Origin: Erysipelothrix rhusiopathiae
GTDB lineage: Bacteria; Bacillota_I; Bacilli_A; Erysipelotrichales; Erysipelotrichaceae
Assembly (NCBI GenBank): GCA_902772725.1
Contig: CACYBS010000351.1
Coordinates: 1-34,191, forward strand
Reading direction: 5' to 3'
DNA length: 34,191 nucleotides
Every line of letters begins with the position of its first letter. Within the stretch, counting starts at the first letter, position 1. Positions 16,649-24,968 of this stretch are shown here, one piece after another. Below the pieces are notes generated by a model that was not told where the DNA came from, did no database searches, and worked only from the letters and a program-made list of their open reading frames with translations. The translations under genes and the position numbers were made by a program.

Positions 16649-17779
16649 TTACTTCAATAACAAGCCAGCTCTTTTCTGTATTTCTTTTGAGATTAACTTA
16701 TACCTTTTTTCTGATATGTTATATCTTGGATTTTTCTTTAGTTTGTAGGTCAATAGATGTCGTAATTGTTCACGATTTTTATCAGTCATTACTGCTTTCG
16801 CTTCATCAATGAAATTATCGTATGTACTCGGATAACGAGTTGAAACATATTCATCAAACGAATCTTGTGATTCTAATGCATCTATTGGAACAAAATTAAA
16901 CAATGAGTTACCATGATCAAAAAGCGGAGCCGGTTTAACAATTGTATTTGTGCTGTTATCCACTAGTACCCCAAAATTGCCGAAATGTCTATCTGTGTTA
17001 CAAATTATCGCATCGAATACAATCATTTCATTTAAAGCATCAATAAACTCCGGTCCAAGAGATTCGTAACAATCCCTTACAGCCTGCATTCCACCCGATG
17101 TTACGATTTTACCTACCGGAACAAATGAATAATCTAAACTAGTAAACAATTCACACGTAGAACACAGGGTCCCTTTCCATTTTGATAAACGATACTCAAC
17201 CGCATTAACTCCCATTGCTTTAGCGATTTGAGATGCATAAAACTCAGAATATGGTTCAAAGCCTGAATTTGAAAATCCAGTAACTCCACCTTTATATAGA
17301 TATACTTTTCCATCAATCCGTCTCCAACATTTCGGAAGCATTCCATTTGTTGTAAACTCAGGACTCGATACCAATGAAGTACGAGGTGAAGTTCCATAAC
17401 CAGTAAAGGCAACTAATGCCAAAATATTACTGAATTTATTTTCATAAAGGTTGTATTTTGCAAAGGTTCCTTCAAAACTATCTGTTACTACCCAATAAAC
17501 ATCATTTAAAGACAATCCTTTTGAAACAGAAATAATATCCATAGGACGATTAATACTTAGCCCACATTTATATAGAAAACTATCTACAAAAGCTCTATTT
17601 TTTGGAATAGTTCTATGCTTAATCCAATGACTTAAACCTTCATCTCCTAACTTCATATCTAGAGGAAGGAGATGTGTTTCATCCGTTACCCATAGGATAT
17701 GGAGTCTTGGAGTAGCTGTATTTTCCAGTACTTCAAACCGAATTATCGGTGTATCTTTATGTTTAATAATATAAGTCAA
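16649..17779 (-). CDS. HipA-like serine/threonine kinase without a HipB partner
   Basis: The 376-residue product matches the kinase core of HipA-type toxins: a Lys-containing strand VYLYKGG (Lys163), the catalytic loop NTDRHFGNFG (Asp263, Asn268), and the metal-binding LFDHGNSL (Asp288, the DFG equivalent). The first 100 residues form a separate domain with a KNRAFVDSFLYKCGL stretch, and are not an obvious HipA_N domain. HipA kinases phosphorylate glutamyl- or other aminoacyl-tRNA synthetases and halt growth, usually checked by HipB; no HipB-like helix-turn-helix gene is adjacent. The start is a TTG at 17779 (AGGAGGGG lies eight bases upstream), since no ATG fits. It sits between hsdS-1 and the recombinase gene, inside the segment bounded by the direct repeats. 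Confidence 0.85.
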   Translation of the reverse strand: MTYIIKHKDTPIIRFEVLENTATPRLHILWVTDETHLLPLDMKLGDEGLSHWIKHRTIPKNRAFVDSFLYKCGLSINRPMDIISVSKGLSLNDVYWVVTDSFEGTFAKYNLYENKFSNILALVAFTGYGTSPRTSLVSSPEFTTNGMLPKCWRRIDGKVYLYKGGVTGFSNSGFEPYSEFYASQIAKAMGVNAVEYRLSKWKGTLCSTCELFTSLDYSFVPVGKIVTSGGMQAVRDCYESLGPEFIDALNEMIVFDAIICNTDRHFGNFGVLVDNSTNTIVKPAPLFDHGNSLFNFVPIDALESQDSFDEYVSTRYPSTYDNFIDEAKAVMTDKNREQLRHLLTYKLKKNPRYNISEKRYKLISKEIQKRAGLLLK

Positions 17780-17867
17780 AACAATCCCCTCCTATATCCT
17801 TCAAACTCTTACTGATAATAAATTCTATTTATATGCTAACACAAACCATCATAGATGTTAGATCAAC

Positions 17868-18836
17868 TTAGGCAATATATCTTCGATGCGATGCTTTCAC
17901 ATTACTTTGATTAACTATCGCATATTGCATAGTTGTATCTATTTGAGAATGACCCAATATCTTTTGTACTTGTTCAATAGGCATTCCCTTATCAATAGCA
18001 CGGGTTGCCATAGTTCTTCTAAACTTGTGAGGATGAATCCTTTCCAAATACTGTTTCCGACCTAATTCTCTTAATCTTATTTCAACACCACTGATTTTTA
18101 AACGATCATGTGGAGCATCTAAGGTTACAAATAATGCAGGATTATCGTCATTTCTAGATTTTAAATAATTTTGTAGGTGCAGCTTAGCTTTAGCATCAAA
18201 GTAGACTCTTCTCTCTTTGTCACCTTTACCAAATACTACACATTCTCTTTCTTCAAAATTAATATCATTTCTATTCAGATTTACTAATTCACCAACACGA
18301 ATTCCTGTAGAATACAATAAATCAATTATTGCAAGATCACGAGGACAGTTACAGCTATCACGAAGTTTTTCAATTGATTCATCTGATATTACTTCTTTGA
18401 CCTGTTTCTTGGTTTTGATTTTATGAATTCTATGCATTGGACTCTTTAGAATATGATCTTCTTCTTCCATCCACGAAAAGAAACTAGATATATTTCTTCG
18501 AATATTGTCCACTGTAGCATTACTGCAATTATTTATCTTTTGGTAATCTGCTAAGTACTTTCGAATACATTCTGTTGTAATTTTACGTACCGGATCAAGG
18601 TTAATTTCAAAGAAACGTACCATTGTAGTTCTGTAATATAACAGCGTTCTTTCAGAACAACCCTCAATCTTTTTAGCATCTAAAAACATTTTTAGATAAT
18701 CATCATTGGATACAGATTCATATTTAGGAGTATTATCCATTAGATTGGATAACAATACTTGCTGAAGTCTTTTCAATTGTTCTGCGTTAAGATAATTAGT
18801 CATTTCATTCATTATTGTGTAAATTGCTTGTTCCAT
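17868..18836 (-). CDS. Tyrosine recombinase (XerC/D-like), probable hsdS recombinase
   Basis: This 322-residue site-specific recombinase has an N-terminal SAM-like core-binding domain (about 40-130) and a catalytic domain with every active-site residue: Arg180 (TGIRVGE), Lys204 (GKGDKER), His270 and Arg273 (HPHKFRRT), His296 (LGHSQ) and the nucleophile Tyr304 (TMQYA). It resembles integrases found between hsdS genes in type I systems that shuffle specificity domains. No tRNA attachment site or phage genes are nearby, supporting a local role. The ATG at 18836 follows AGTAGG. It lies between the two hsdS genes, within the direct-repeat bracket. Confidence 0.92.
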   Translation of the reverse strand: MEQAIYTIMNEMTNYLNAEQLKRLQQVLLSNLMDNTPKYESVSNDDYLKMFLDAKKIEGCSERTLLYYRTTMVRFFEINLDPVRKITTECIRKYLADYQKINNCSNATVDNIRRNISSFFSWMEEEDHILKSPMHRIHKIKTKKQVKEVISDESIEKLRDSCNCPRDLAIIDLLYSTGIRVGELVNLNRNDINFEERECVVFGKGDKERRVYFDAKAKLHLQNYLKSRNDDNPALFVTLDAPHDRLKISGVEIRLRELGRKQYLERIHPHKFRRTMATRAIDKGMPIEQVQKILGHSQIDTTMQYAIVNQSNVKASHRRYIA

Positions 18837-18932
18837 ATATTTTGCCTACTTTCTATATGATTCATAGCAATATACTAACAGAACAAATAAAGCGTTCTAA
18901 ATTAATTCTTAACTACTATCCAAATCCTGGTT

Positions 18933-20051
18933 TTATCCAAAGTATTCCTGCATTAAACTATCAAACAATAATTGTGTTTCATCAAGTGATTTTTGTATGG
19001 CATCTCTTGATTTGTCTACTTGACGCAAAAAAACAGAAAACTCTTGTTGTACTTCTAATATAGGTAAAGGAACAATAAACTTTTTTACATCCTTTACATT
19101 AACATGGGCAACTGTAGATGCATTATTTTTTCGTACTGCTTGGCGATAAACATCATCTGATATTAAAGCATGTAGTAAATATTCAGATGAACACTTTGTA
19201 TAATCAGGTCTAAGTAACATGACTCTTTGTCCTAAGCAGAATTTATGTCCTGAAGGTAGAATCGCAGCATTTCCAAACGATCCTTCCCGTGCGTAAACGA
19301 TGTCACCTTTCTCAGGACATAGCCTTGCAGTTCTTTCAAGATATTCTTCATCAGAAACGTATTTCATTGAATCCCAAGAAATATAGCCTTTTTTTATTTC
19401 TGATGTTCTAATTGCAGGATTTTTTAATTCACCTTCATATTTAGGGGTTGTATGCGGACAATCAACAATTTCTGTACATAGATCCTCCACCGGTTTTAAT
19501 TCACATGCGCCTTTGTTAAACATCTCCACAAATCGGGATTTGATTAATGTATCAAGAAGTTCTATTTGTGATTTTTTATTCAATATCATTCTCTGAATTC
19601 TACTAAGGATTTCAGCTATTTTCTCTTGATCATCTAAACTCGGATATGGAACAAGAATATTATCAAAATCCTTCTTCACTATATGTTTCATGGTCGCACC
19701 ATGAGTCATCCCAGCCATCTTATTTAAATTATATTTAACAGCAAAAACAAAATAATCCTTATTAACTGGTGCTTTATCAAAAACCACTTTGAATATATGT
19801 TGATTAAGTAATGCTTTTCCTTGATTCCAAATGTATACTCCGAGACTTGCAGACCAAGAAATTAATACATCTCCATTTTTGATTTCAATTTTCTTAGGAT
19901 AGTCTCCATCATAAAACCCTAAATCATAAGAATTACCAGTTAAATCTTGAATTCTTATGATTGGAAGGCCTTTATCCCCTCTATCACTTGGCTTGAAAGC
20001 ATATCCATTAATATAGGAGGCAAGATCCCCTAATCTAATCTGTTGAGTCAT
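18933..20051 (-). CDS. hsdS: Type I restriction specificity subunit HsdS (copy 2, full length)
   Basis: This 372-residue subunit has TRD1 (about 1-138), a central conserved helix ending in LIKSRFVEMF (169-178), TRD2 (about 185-325), and a complete C-terminal conserved region ending in DAIQKSLDETQLLFDSLMQEYFG. It determines the target sequence for both methylation and cleavage. Neither TRD resembles those of copy 1, so the locus holds four recognition domains. The start MTQQIRLGDLAS overlaps the end of the four-cysteine protein gene by 17 bases, indicating coupled translation. It is upstream of the recombinase and next to the hsdM end of the operon, and is probably the main expressed copy. Confidence 0.93.
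   Translation of the reverse strand: MTQQIRLGDLASYINGYAFKPSDRGDKGLPIIRIQDLTGNSYDLGFYDGDYPKKIEIKNGDVLISWSASLGVYIWNQGKALLNQHIFKVVFDKAPVNKDYFVFAVKYNLNKMAGMTHGATMKHIVKKDFDNILVPYPSLDDQEKIAEILSRIQRMILNKKSQIELLDTLIKSRFVEMFNKGACELKPVEDLCTEIVDCPHTTPKYEGELKNPAIRTSEIKKGYISWDSMKYVSDEEYLERTARLCPEKGDIVYAREGSFGNAAILPSGHKFCLGQRVMLLRPDYTKCSSEYLLHALISDDVYRQAVRKNNASTVAHVNVKDVKKFIVPLPILEVQQEFSVFLRQVDKSRDAIQKSLDETQLLFDSLMQEYFG
19518..19547 (+). repeat. Direct repeat copy B within hsdS-2 (candidate crossover site)
   Basis: Direct repeat of 16073-16102 with two transitions; it encodes LIKSRFVEMF. Flanking DNA is diverged, so the identity is local. The two copies are 3445 bp apart in the same orientation. Confidence 0.75.
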
Positions 20052-20262
20052 GTTTTGACTCCTTCAATTTTAAAAATTGTTTTTTCCATGCACGTGATGG
20101 CTTTCTACATATATAATCATCAGAAGCAAATGCACAGATACCAGGGCTATCTGCATATTTGCATATGTCAGGATTATTAGCTCTACAACCAAATGTTTGA
20201 GTTTCAGAATCACCATCATTTAAAGGTGCATGAAACGAAAACTGGACTTCTTTTATGTTCAT
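20035..20262 (-). CDS. Small four-cysteine protein of the restriction operon
   Basis: This 75-residue protein has cysteines at 26, 34, 43 and 52 (spacings C-x7-C-x8-C-x8-C) followed by a basic tail RKPSRAWKKQFLKLKESK. Four evenly spaced cysteines suggest a zinc or iron-sulfur site, and the basic tail could touch nucleic acid; both are inference. I do not know its family function. Similar small proteins seem to occur beside hsdS genes in Bacillota, from memory and unverified. The start is the ATG at 20262 behind GTGGGG; the gene overlaps hsdS-2 by 17 bases. It is short but its coupling to hsdS-2 makes it convincing. Confidence 0.7.
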   Translation of the reverse strand: MNIKEVQFSFHAPLNDGDSETQTFGCRANNPDICKYADSPGICAFASDDYICRKPSRAWKKQFLKLKESKHDSTD

Positions 20263-20318
20263 AATCATCCCCACAAACACGAATTGTTTAAATCCGTGTT
20301 ATACTCCTTTCTACTTAG

Positions 20319-20343
20319 CTGGCATAGCTTTAAACTATGCCAG
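20319..20343 (-). promoter_or_regulatory. Hairpin upstream of the four-cysteine gene / hsdS-2
   Basis: A perfect 9-bp stem (CTGGCATAG/CTATGCCAG) with a 7-base loop lies between the decayed nuclease gene and the small gene. No U-run follows on the minus strand, so an attenuator, processing site or protein-binding site is more likely than a terminator. Nearby, AACACG/CGTGTT arms at 20276-20300 form another weaker inverted repeat. The rest of the 180-base gap shows nothing else clear. Confidence 0.45.
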
Positions 20344-20442
20344 TTCTATATCTATTTAATTCTCTATCTCTGTTAACCTTGCAGCCATATTACTTTAATT
20401 CATTACTATCCATAATATGAATACATGTAGTCGCTTATATCA

Positions 20443-21559
20443 TCATTCCTCTTCCGAATCAAGTAATCGTCTTAAATCATCAACATCCGGTAATGCCTTA
20501 CGTAATTCATCAGGCATATCTTTGGATGTTTTATACGTTGCCACTTCCATTGGTTTGTTGTAATCCTGAATCACATAGTCTACAAATGACTTGTTCATAT
20601 CTTTACAAATAATAATACCAATCGCTGGGTTTTCATGCTGTTTGCGTTCAAAGCCATCCAAAATGCTCAGATATCCCTGCAATTATCCCAAATAAGAAGT
20701 CTTGAACTTTCCTGTTTTGAATTCCACTGCCACTAGACAATTTAATCCTGTGTTAAAAAACAAAAGGTCGATATACTGATCTTCTCCGAAAGCAGATAAA
20801 TGATACTGATTGCGAATGAAGGCAAAATCTTTACCAAAGGTCAGAATAAAGTTTTTCACATTATGAATGATGGCATTTTCTACAACACGCTCATTAACGT
20901 CATGTTTATCTCTTACACTCAGTTCTTCCACATTTATGTAATCTAACAGATACTCATCCTTGAAAGAATTAATTGCTTGGAAAGCCTGCTTTGCTGCAGG
21001 AAGCGTCTGAATAAAATTATTTGGAAGATTACCTTGATGACGGTAGTCATCACAGTCAATGCTATTATTTAAAGTTTCAACAGAAAAATGTTTTTCAGCA
21101 CATCGTTTTATGTAAAACAATCTTTCTTTATAATCCTTTACCTTTCGAAGGATTACCCTGTGATGCGTAAAGCCGATTTGAAAGAATCCCTCTACCGAAG
21201 TTTCTAGATAATTTGGAACTTGTAAGTTCCAGATCTTCATAATTTCCAATACTGCGTATATTTGGTGAAATACAAGGATCAAACACAACCCATTCTTTAT
21301 AGAATGTACACATATATCGAAGATTTCTGGCAGAAAAGCCTATGAGCCTCGGCAATTCTTTTTCCAACTGCTGGCTTATGGCATCAATTGCGCCTTTACC
21401 CCAGAAACCCTTTCTGGAGTTTAAAGAGATGTACTTACCGATTCCATAGTAAAGTGTTAGCTGTTTCTCATTCACTGAACGAGCAGCATTATACTGACTC
21501 TGTAAAATAGCTGTTTTGATTTGTTTCACAGCTTCATCATATTTTTGTATATTGCTCAT
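20443..21559 (-). pseudogene. yhcG: YhcG/DUF1016-type PDDEXK nuclease gene, broken by a frameshift and a nonsense codon
   Basis: The DNA encodes a DUF1016/YhcG-like protein in three pieces. The N-terminal part (MSNIQKYDEAVKQIKTAI... to LSRNFGR) runs from the ATG at 21559, behind AAGGGG. It breaks near 21201-21207, where one extra A in TCTAGAAAC shifts the frame; removing it joins LELTSSKLS to ETSVEGFFQIGFTHH. The second part carries the nuclease core (QYIDLLFFNT, then LVAVEFKTGKF) and is stopped by TAA at 20685-20683, where relatives have Gln (CAA to TAA). The last part (QGYLSILDGFERKQHENPAIGIIICK) continues in frame to 20443. Restored length is about 370 residues, normal for the family. These nucleases often travel with type I restriction genes. 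Two independent lesions suggest the gene is dead, unless one reflects sequencing error. Confidence 0.85.
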
Positions 21560-21697
21560 AATATACCCCTTTCTAATCACAGACTACTACTCAGGAAACC
21601 ATCCTTTCATAATCTGTCGATTTTATAATTTTTCTTTGAGTCAGCGGGTTATATTATGCAAATCTCTTTCTATTGAAAATACATTGTTTATCTGTAA

Positions 21698-23224
21698 TCA
21701 CTTTCCTAACAAAGCTCTAAGCTCAGCCAGTTCAATTTCAACCTGCTTATTTAAATCCTCGATTTCTTTTAAAATTTCTTCCGTTGAAGGATATTCCACA
21801 GGTACATACTCTACTTCTTTATATTTGTTAATGGATAAATCATAATCGTTGTCTTCAATTTCCTTTTTAGGAACCATGAAAGACTGTTCAGTTCTCTTTC
21901 TATCTTTTTCTGCATTCAAATTTCTGAATCGCTGAATGATATCCGGAATATCATTTTCATTAATCTCCGAACGTTTATCATCCAAGCTAAAACCATCTGC
22001 CTTCATATCATAGAACCATACATCATCGGTTCCTCCGGCACCTGTTTTCGTAAATACTAACACTGCTGTTGAAACACCTGCATATGGCTTAAACACACCG
22101 GAAGGCATAGAAATAACAGCCTGTAATTGATGATTATCAACTAATTCTTTACGAATTGACTTATGTGCTTTACTGCTTCCAAATAACACACCATCCGGAA
22201 CAATACATGCACAACGACCACCAATTTTTAACATTCTTAAGAACAATGCCAAGAATAACAATTCTGTCTTCTTTGTATTGGTCACTGCCTTTAAGTTATC
22301 ATTAATACTTTCAGCATCAATGGTACCTTTAAAAGGCGGATTAGCTAAACAAATCGTATACTTATTGGAAATCGCATTCTGCTTGGAAAGACTATCTTTA
22401 TAGTCAACATCCGGATTTGTGATGGAATGTAACATTAAATTCATTGCAGAAATTCTGAGCATTGTACGATCCATATCAAAACCAGAAAACATTGTAGATG
22501 TGAAATGATTCCATTGTTCCTGTGTCATGACATCTTCATAATTCTTACGGATATATTCCGCTGCAGAAACTAAGAACCCGGCAGTGCCACACGCTGGATC
22601 ACAAATTATATCATCCGGTGTTGGCTGTAATAATTCCACCATCATATTTCGTATATGCAATGGGGTTCTAAATTGTCCATTGGTTCCAGCTGTAGACAAT
22701 TTACCAAGCATATATTCATACAGGTCGCCCTGCATATCTAAATCCGCAATATCATTTTCATACAGATCATCTAACCCAGTAATTACCTTTTGAAGAATCT
22801 GTGGCGTCGGTATTAAGAACATGGCATCACTCATATAGCGTGCAAAAGCAGTGCTCTCTTGATCACCATTAGTTTCTGAATGCACTAATTCACCATCCAC
22901 AAAATCCGGTAATACTCCATTTTTCATTTCTTTGATTGCAGGGAAAACTCTTTGTGAAATGATATCAAAAATATCTCTTGGATCTTTATCTTTGAATTTG
23001 CTCCATCGCATGGATTGACCTATTTCACTTTGCGGAAATATTCTTGCTCCGGTTGCACCGCTGAACGCATCAAATGCTTCATTTTGTAACTCTTTTTCAT
23101 CCAAAGAACGAATAAACATCAAATATGTTAATTGTTCTATTACCGTCAACGGATTGGTTACTCCCCCTGACCATAAATCAGTCCATATTTTATCTACTTT
23201 ATTCTTAATAACTCCTGTAATCAT
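21698..23224 (-). CDS. hsdM: Type I restriction-modification DNA methyltransferase subunit HsdM
   Basis: This 508-residue adenine N6-methyltransferase carries an HsdM N-terminal helical domain (about 8-145), motif I DPACGTAGF (209-217) for S-adenosylmethionine, and the catalytic NPPF (295-298). The preceding GQFRTPLHIRNMMVELL is also standard. It ends in a charged helical region (ILKEIEDLNKQVEIELAELRALL) that probably contacts HsdS. Two HsdM and one HsdS form the modification enzyme. The start at 23224 follows GAGGTA. It is the first gene of the island, so the operon promoter should lie in 23225-23470; a TGATAAAAT extended -10 at 23269-23277 on the minus strand is a weak candidate. Confidence 0.96.
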   Translation of the reverse strand: MITGVIKNKVDKIWTDLWSGGVTNPLTVIEQLTYLMFIRSLDEKELQNEAFDAFSGATGARIFPQSEIGQSMRWSKFKDKDPRDIFDIISQRVFPAIKEMKNGVLPDFVDGELVHSETNGDQESTAFARYMSDAMFLIPTPQILQKVITGLDDLYENDIADLDMQGDLYEYMLGKLSTAGTNGQFRTPLHIRNMMVELLQPTPDDIICDPACGTAGFLVSAAEYIRKNYEDVMTQEQWNHFTSTMFSGFDMDRTMLRISAMNLMLHSITNPDVDYKDSLSKQNAISNKYTICLANPPFKGTIDAESINDNLKAVTNTKKTELLFLALFLRMLKIGGRCACIVPDGVLFGSSKAHKSIRKELVDNHQLQAVISMPSGVFKPYAGVSTAVLVFTKTGAGGTDDVWFYDMKADGFSLDDKRSEINENDIPDIIQRFRNLNAEKDRKRTEQSFMVPKKEIEDNDYDLSINKYKEVEYVPVEYPSTEEILKEIEDLNKQVEIELAELRALLGK

Positions 23225-23474
23225 AATCTATACCTCATCTTCTGTAAGTCTTAATTCCGCTATAACAAATTTTATCATGTGAAATTCATGGATTCTATAT
23301 GAATCATTGGAAATTTTAATGACATTTAATTATCTATCATTTTTGAAAGAAATTCCTTTATTCAATCAGGCCTTGATAATAATACCCTATAACATTGTTT
23401 ATCTACCACAAAATCACCACTTGTATATTGAGTTGACATGGATGCCCGTAAGATGTTCTAAACAATTAAAAAGC
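23225..23474. other. Gap upstream of hsdM: control region of the restriction island
   Basis: No convincing gene is seen here. It holds a weak extended -10 (23269-23277, minus strand) and a short inverted repeat, GATTC/GAATC arms around 23290-23304, which could be an operator. A 60-residue plus-strand frame overlaps it but lacks a ribosome binding site. Confidence 0.35.
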
Positions 23475-23499
23475 CAATTTGGATCATAGATCCAAATTG
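23475..23499 (-). terminator. Terminator of the MATE transporter gene
   Basis: A perfect 11-bp stem (CAATTTGGATC/GATCCAAATTG) with a 3-base loop is followed on the minus strand by GGCTTTTTAATTG. It separates the transporter transcript from the restriction island. Confidence 0.88.
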
Positions 23500-23516
23500 A
23501 CTTGTTTACAGAAATA

Positions 23517-24848
23517 TTAACTGAGATCAGCCCAAGTTTCTTTTTTATAGAATGAGATGGAAAGGATAGTGGCAACAGTCCAGCCAATCGGCCATGCACA
23601 CCAGATACCCGTTGCACCAAGAGAGGTACGCGAGAATACATATGCCAATACAACACGTAAAATCAAATCTGTAAATGTGGCAATCATAAAGTATTTCATC
23701 ATTCCGGCACCTCTTAGTACTCCATCAGCTACAAGCTTTGCGGATACCACAAAATAGAATGGTGATAGTATTCTAAGAAACATCATACCGGTATGCATAG
23801 CTTGTTCTGTAGGGTTATCCAAGAAAAATCTTAGGCACATTTCACCACCAAAGAAGTAGAGAAGAAATAATGGAGTGCTGAGCATCCAAACCATTTTAAT
23901 TCCTGCTTTAAAACCATCTCTGATTCGTGAAATTTTTCCTGCGCCAAGATTTTGCGAGGTGTAATTTGATATCCCGTTGCCAAGTGTGGTGAATGAAGTT
24001 ATTACCAGGTTATTAAGTTTGACGGAAGCAGAATATCCTGCCATAACCGATGCACCAAAGCCATTTATAATTCCCTGAATCACAATATTACCTAAGGATA
24101 TAAAACTTTGTTGGAGAGTACTTGGAATCGCAATCCTGACAATCTGTTTCAACAATTCTACATTAAAAACAGGAACCTTTTCTTTGGTACCAATATCATA
24201 CAATCTTCTAAATACTACAATCATCGCAAGGATACAGCTAATACCCTGGCATAAGAAAGTTGCCCAGGCAACACCTGCCACTCCCATATGAAACGCCTTT
24301 ACAAACAGAATATCTACCGCAATATTGGATGTAGATGAGGCCGCAAGAAAATAAAACGGAGTCTTGGAATCACCCAAAGCAGAGAAAATTCCGGTGGCAA
24401 TATTATAGAAAAACACAAATGGTAATCCTAAGACATAGATATCAAGATATAGCTTAGAATCCGCAAATACTTCCATCGGCGTATGGATTAAGTTAAGCAG
24501 TGCATTCGATCCTAATATACCGATCAACATTAAGGTAAGACATACCGCTGCACTGAAAATACAGGTTGTATATACCGCTGTTTTCATTCGGTTATAATCT
24601 TTTGCCCCATATAGTCTGGAAACAACTACCGAGCACCCCATATTACAGCCAAAGGCAAACGCAATGAAAATAAGAGTAATTTCATAACTGTTCCCAACAG
24701 CCGCAAGTGCATTTTCACCAATATATTTGCCGGCGACAAGGCTGTCCGCAATATTGTACAGCTGTTGAAAAATGATACTTCCAAATAATGGAATACAAAA
24801 CTTCCATAGAACCGTTTCAGGATTTCCAACAGTTAAATCCTTATTCAT
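23517..24848 (-). CDS. MATE-family efflux transporter
   Basis: This 443-residue membrane protein has about twelve hydrophobic segments and typical MATE signatures: IFQQLYNIADSLVAGKYIGENALAAVG near the N-terminus and the matching GNIVIQGIINGFGASVMAGYSASVKLNN in the second half. Such proteins expel cationic drugs or metabolites using a sodium or proton gradient. It lies divergent from a LysR regulator, with a palindrome over its promoter, so the regulator probably controls it. A perfect hairpin terminator follows. The substrate is unknown. The related transporter at 32811-34178 has the same N-terminal motif but a different sequence. Confidence 0.93.
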   Translation of the reverse strand: MNKDLTVGNPETVLWKFCIPLFGSIIFQQLYNIADSLVAGKYIGENALAAVGNSYEITLIFIAFAFGCNMGCSVVVSRLYGAKDYNRMKTAVYTTCIFSAAVCLTLMLIGILGSNALLNLIHTPMEVFADSKLYLDIYVLGLPFVFFYNIATGIFSALGDSKTPFYFLAASSTSNIAVDILFVKAFHMGVAGVAWATFLCQGISCILAMIVVFRRLYDIGTKEKVPVFNVELLKQIVRIAIPSTLQQSFISLGNIVIQGIINGFGASVMAGYSASVKLNNLVITSFTTLGNGISNYTSQNLGAGKISRIRDGFKAGIKMVWMLSTPLFLLYFFGGEMCLRFFLDNPTEQAMHTGMMFLRILSPFYFVVSAKLVADGVLRGAGMMKYFMIATFTDLILRVVLAYVFSRTSLGATGIWCAWPIGWTVATILSISFYKKETWADLS

Positions 24849-24884
24849 AACATCACTTCTCTTTCTATTGTTTTTTAGTATCTA

Positions 24885-24917
24885 GTGAATTATAATTCAC
24901 AATATGATATATGTAAA
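24885..24917 (-). promoter_or_regulatory. MATE promoter overlapped by a perfect palindrome (probable LysR-family site)
   Basis: On the minus strand, TTTACA (24917-24912) and TATAAT (24894-24889) are 17 bases apart. GTGAATTATAATTCAC, a perfect 16-bp palindrome at 24885-24900, covers the -10. On the plus strand, TATAAT at 24947-24952 is a likely -10 for the divergent LysR gene. Binding at this palindrome would block the transporter promoter, whereas activators in this family usually bind upstream, so repression is the simpler reading. Confidence 0.65.
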
Positions 24918-24968
24918 ATGTCAATAATATAATTGAGATATATGATTATAATATAGCTGAGGAATAAT

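Noticed and set aside
16649-17779. Complete HipBA toxin-antitoxin pair
   Set aside because: No HipB-like helix-turn-helix gene lies next to the kinase on either side.
17868-18836. Prophage or integrative element integrase
   Set aside because: No phage, conjugation or excisionase genes, and no tRNA or flanking attachment repeats beyond the repeat inside the hsdS genes.
20443-21288. Two or three separate small genes in place of the YhcG pseudogene
   Set aside because: The pieces join into one recognisable family protein after correcting one inserted base and one nonsense codon.
23307-23489. Plus-strand 60-residue reading frame in the gap before hsdM
   Set aside because: No ribosome binding site, overlaps the MATE terminator, and composition looks like random AT-rich sequence.
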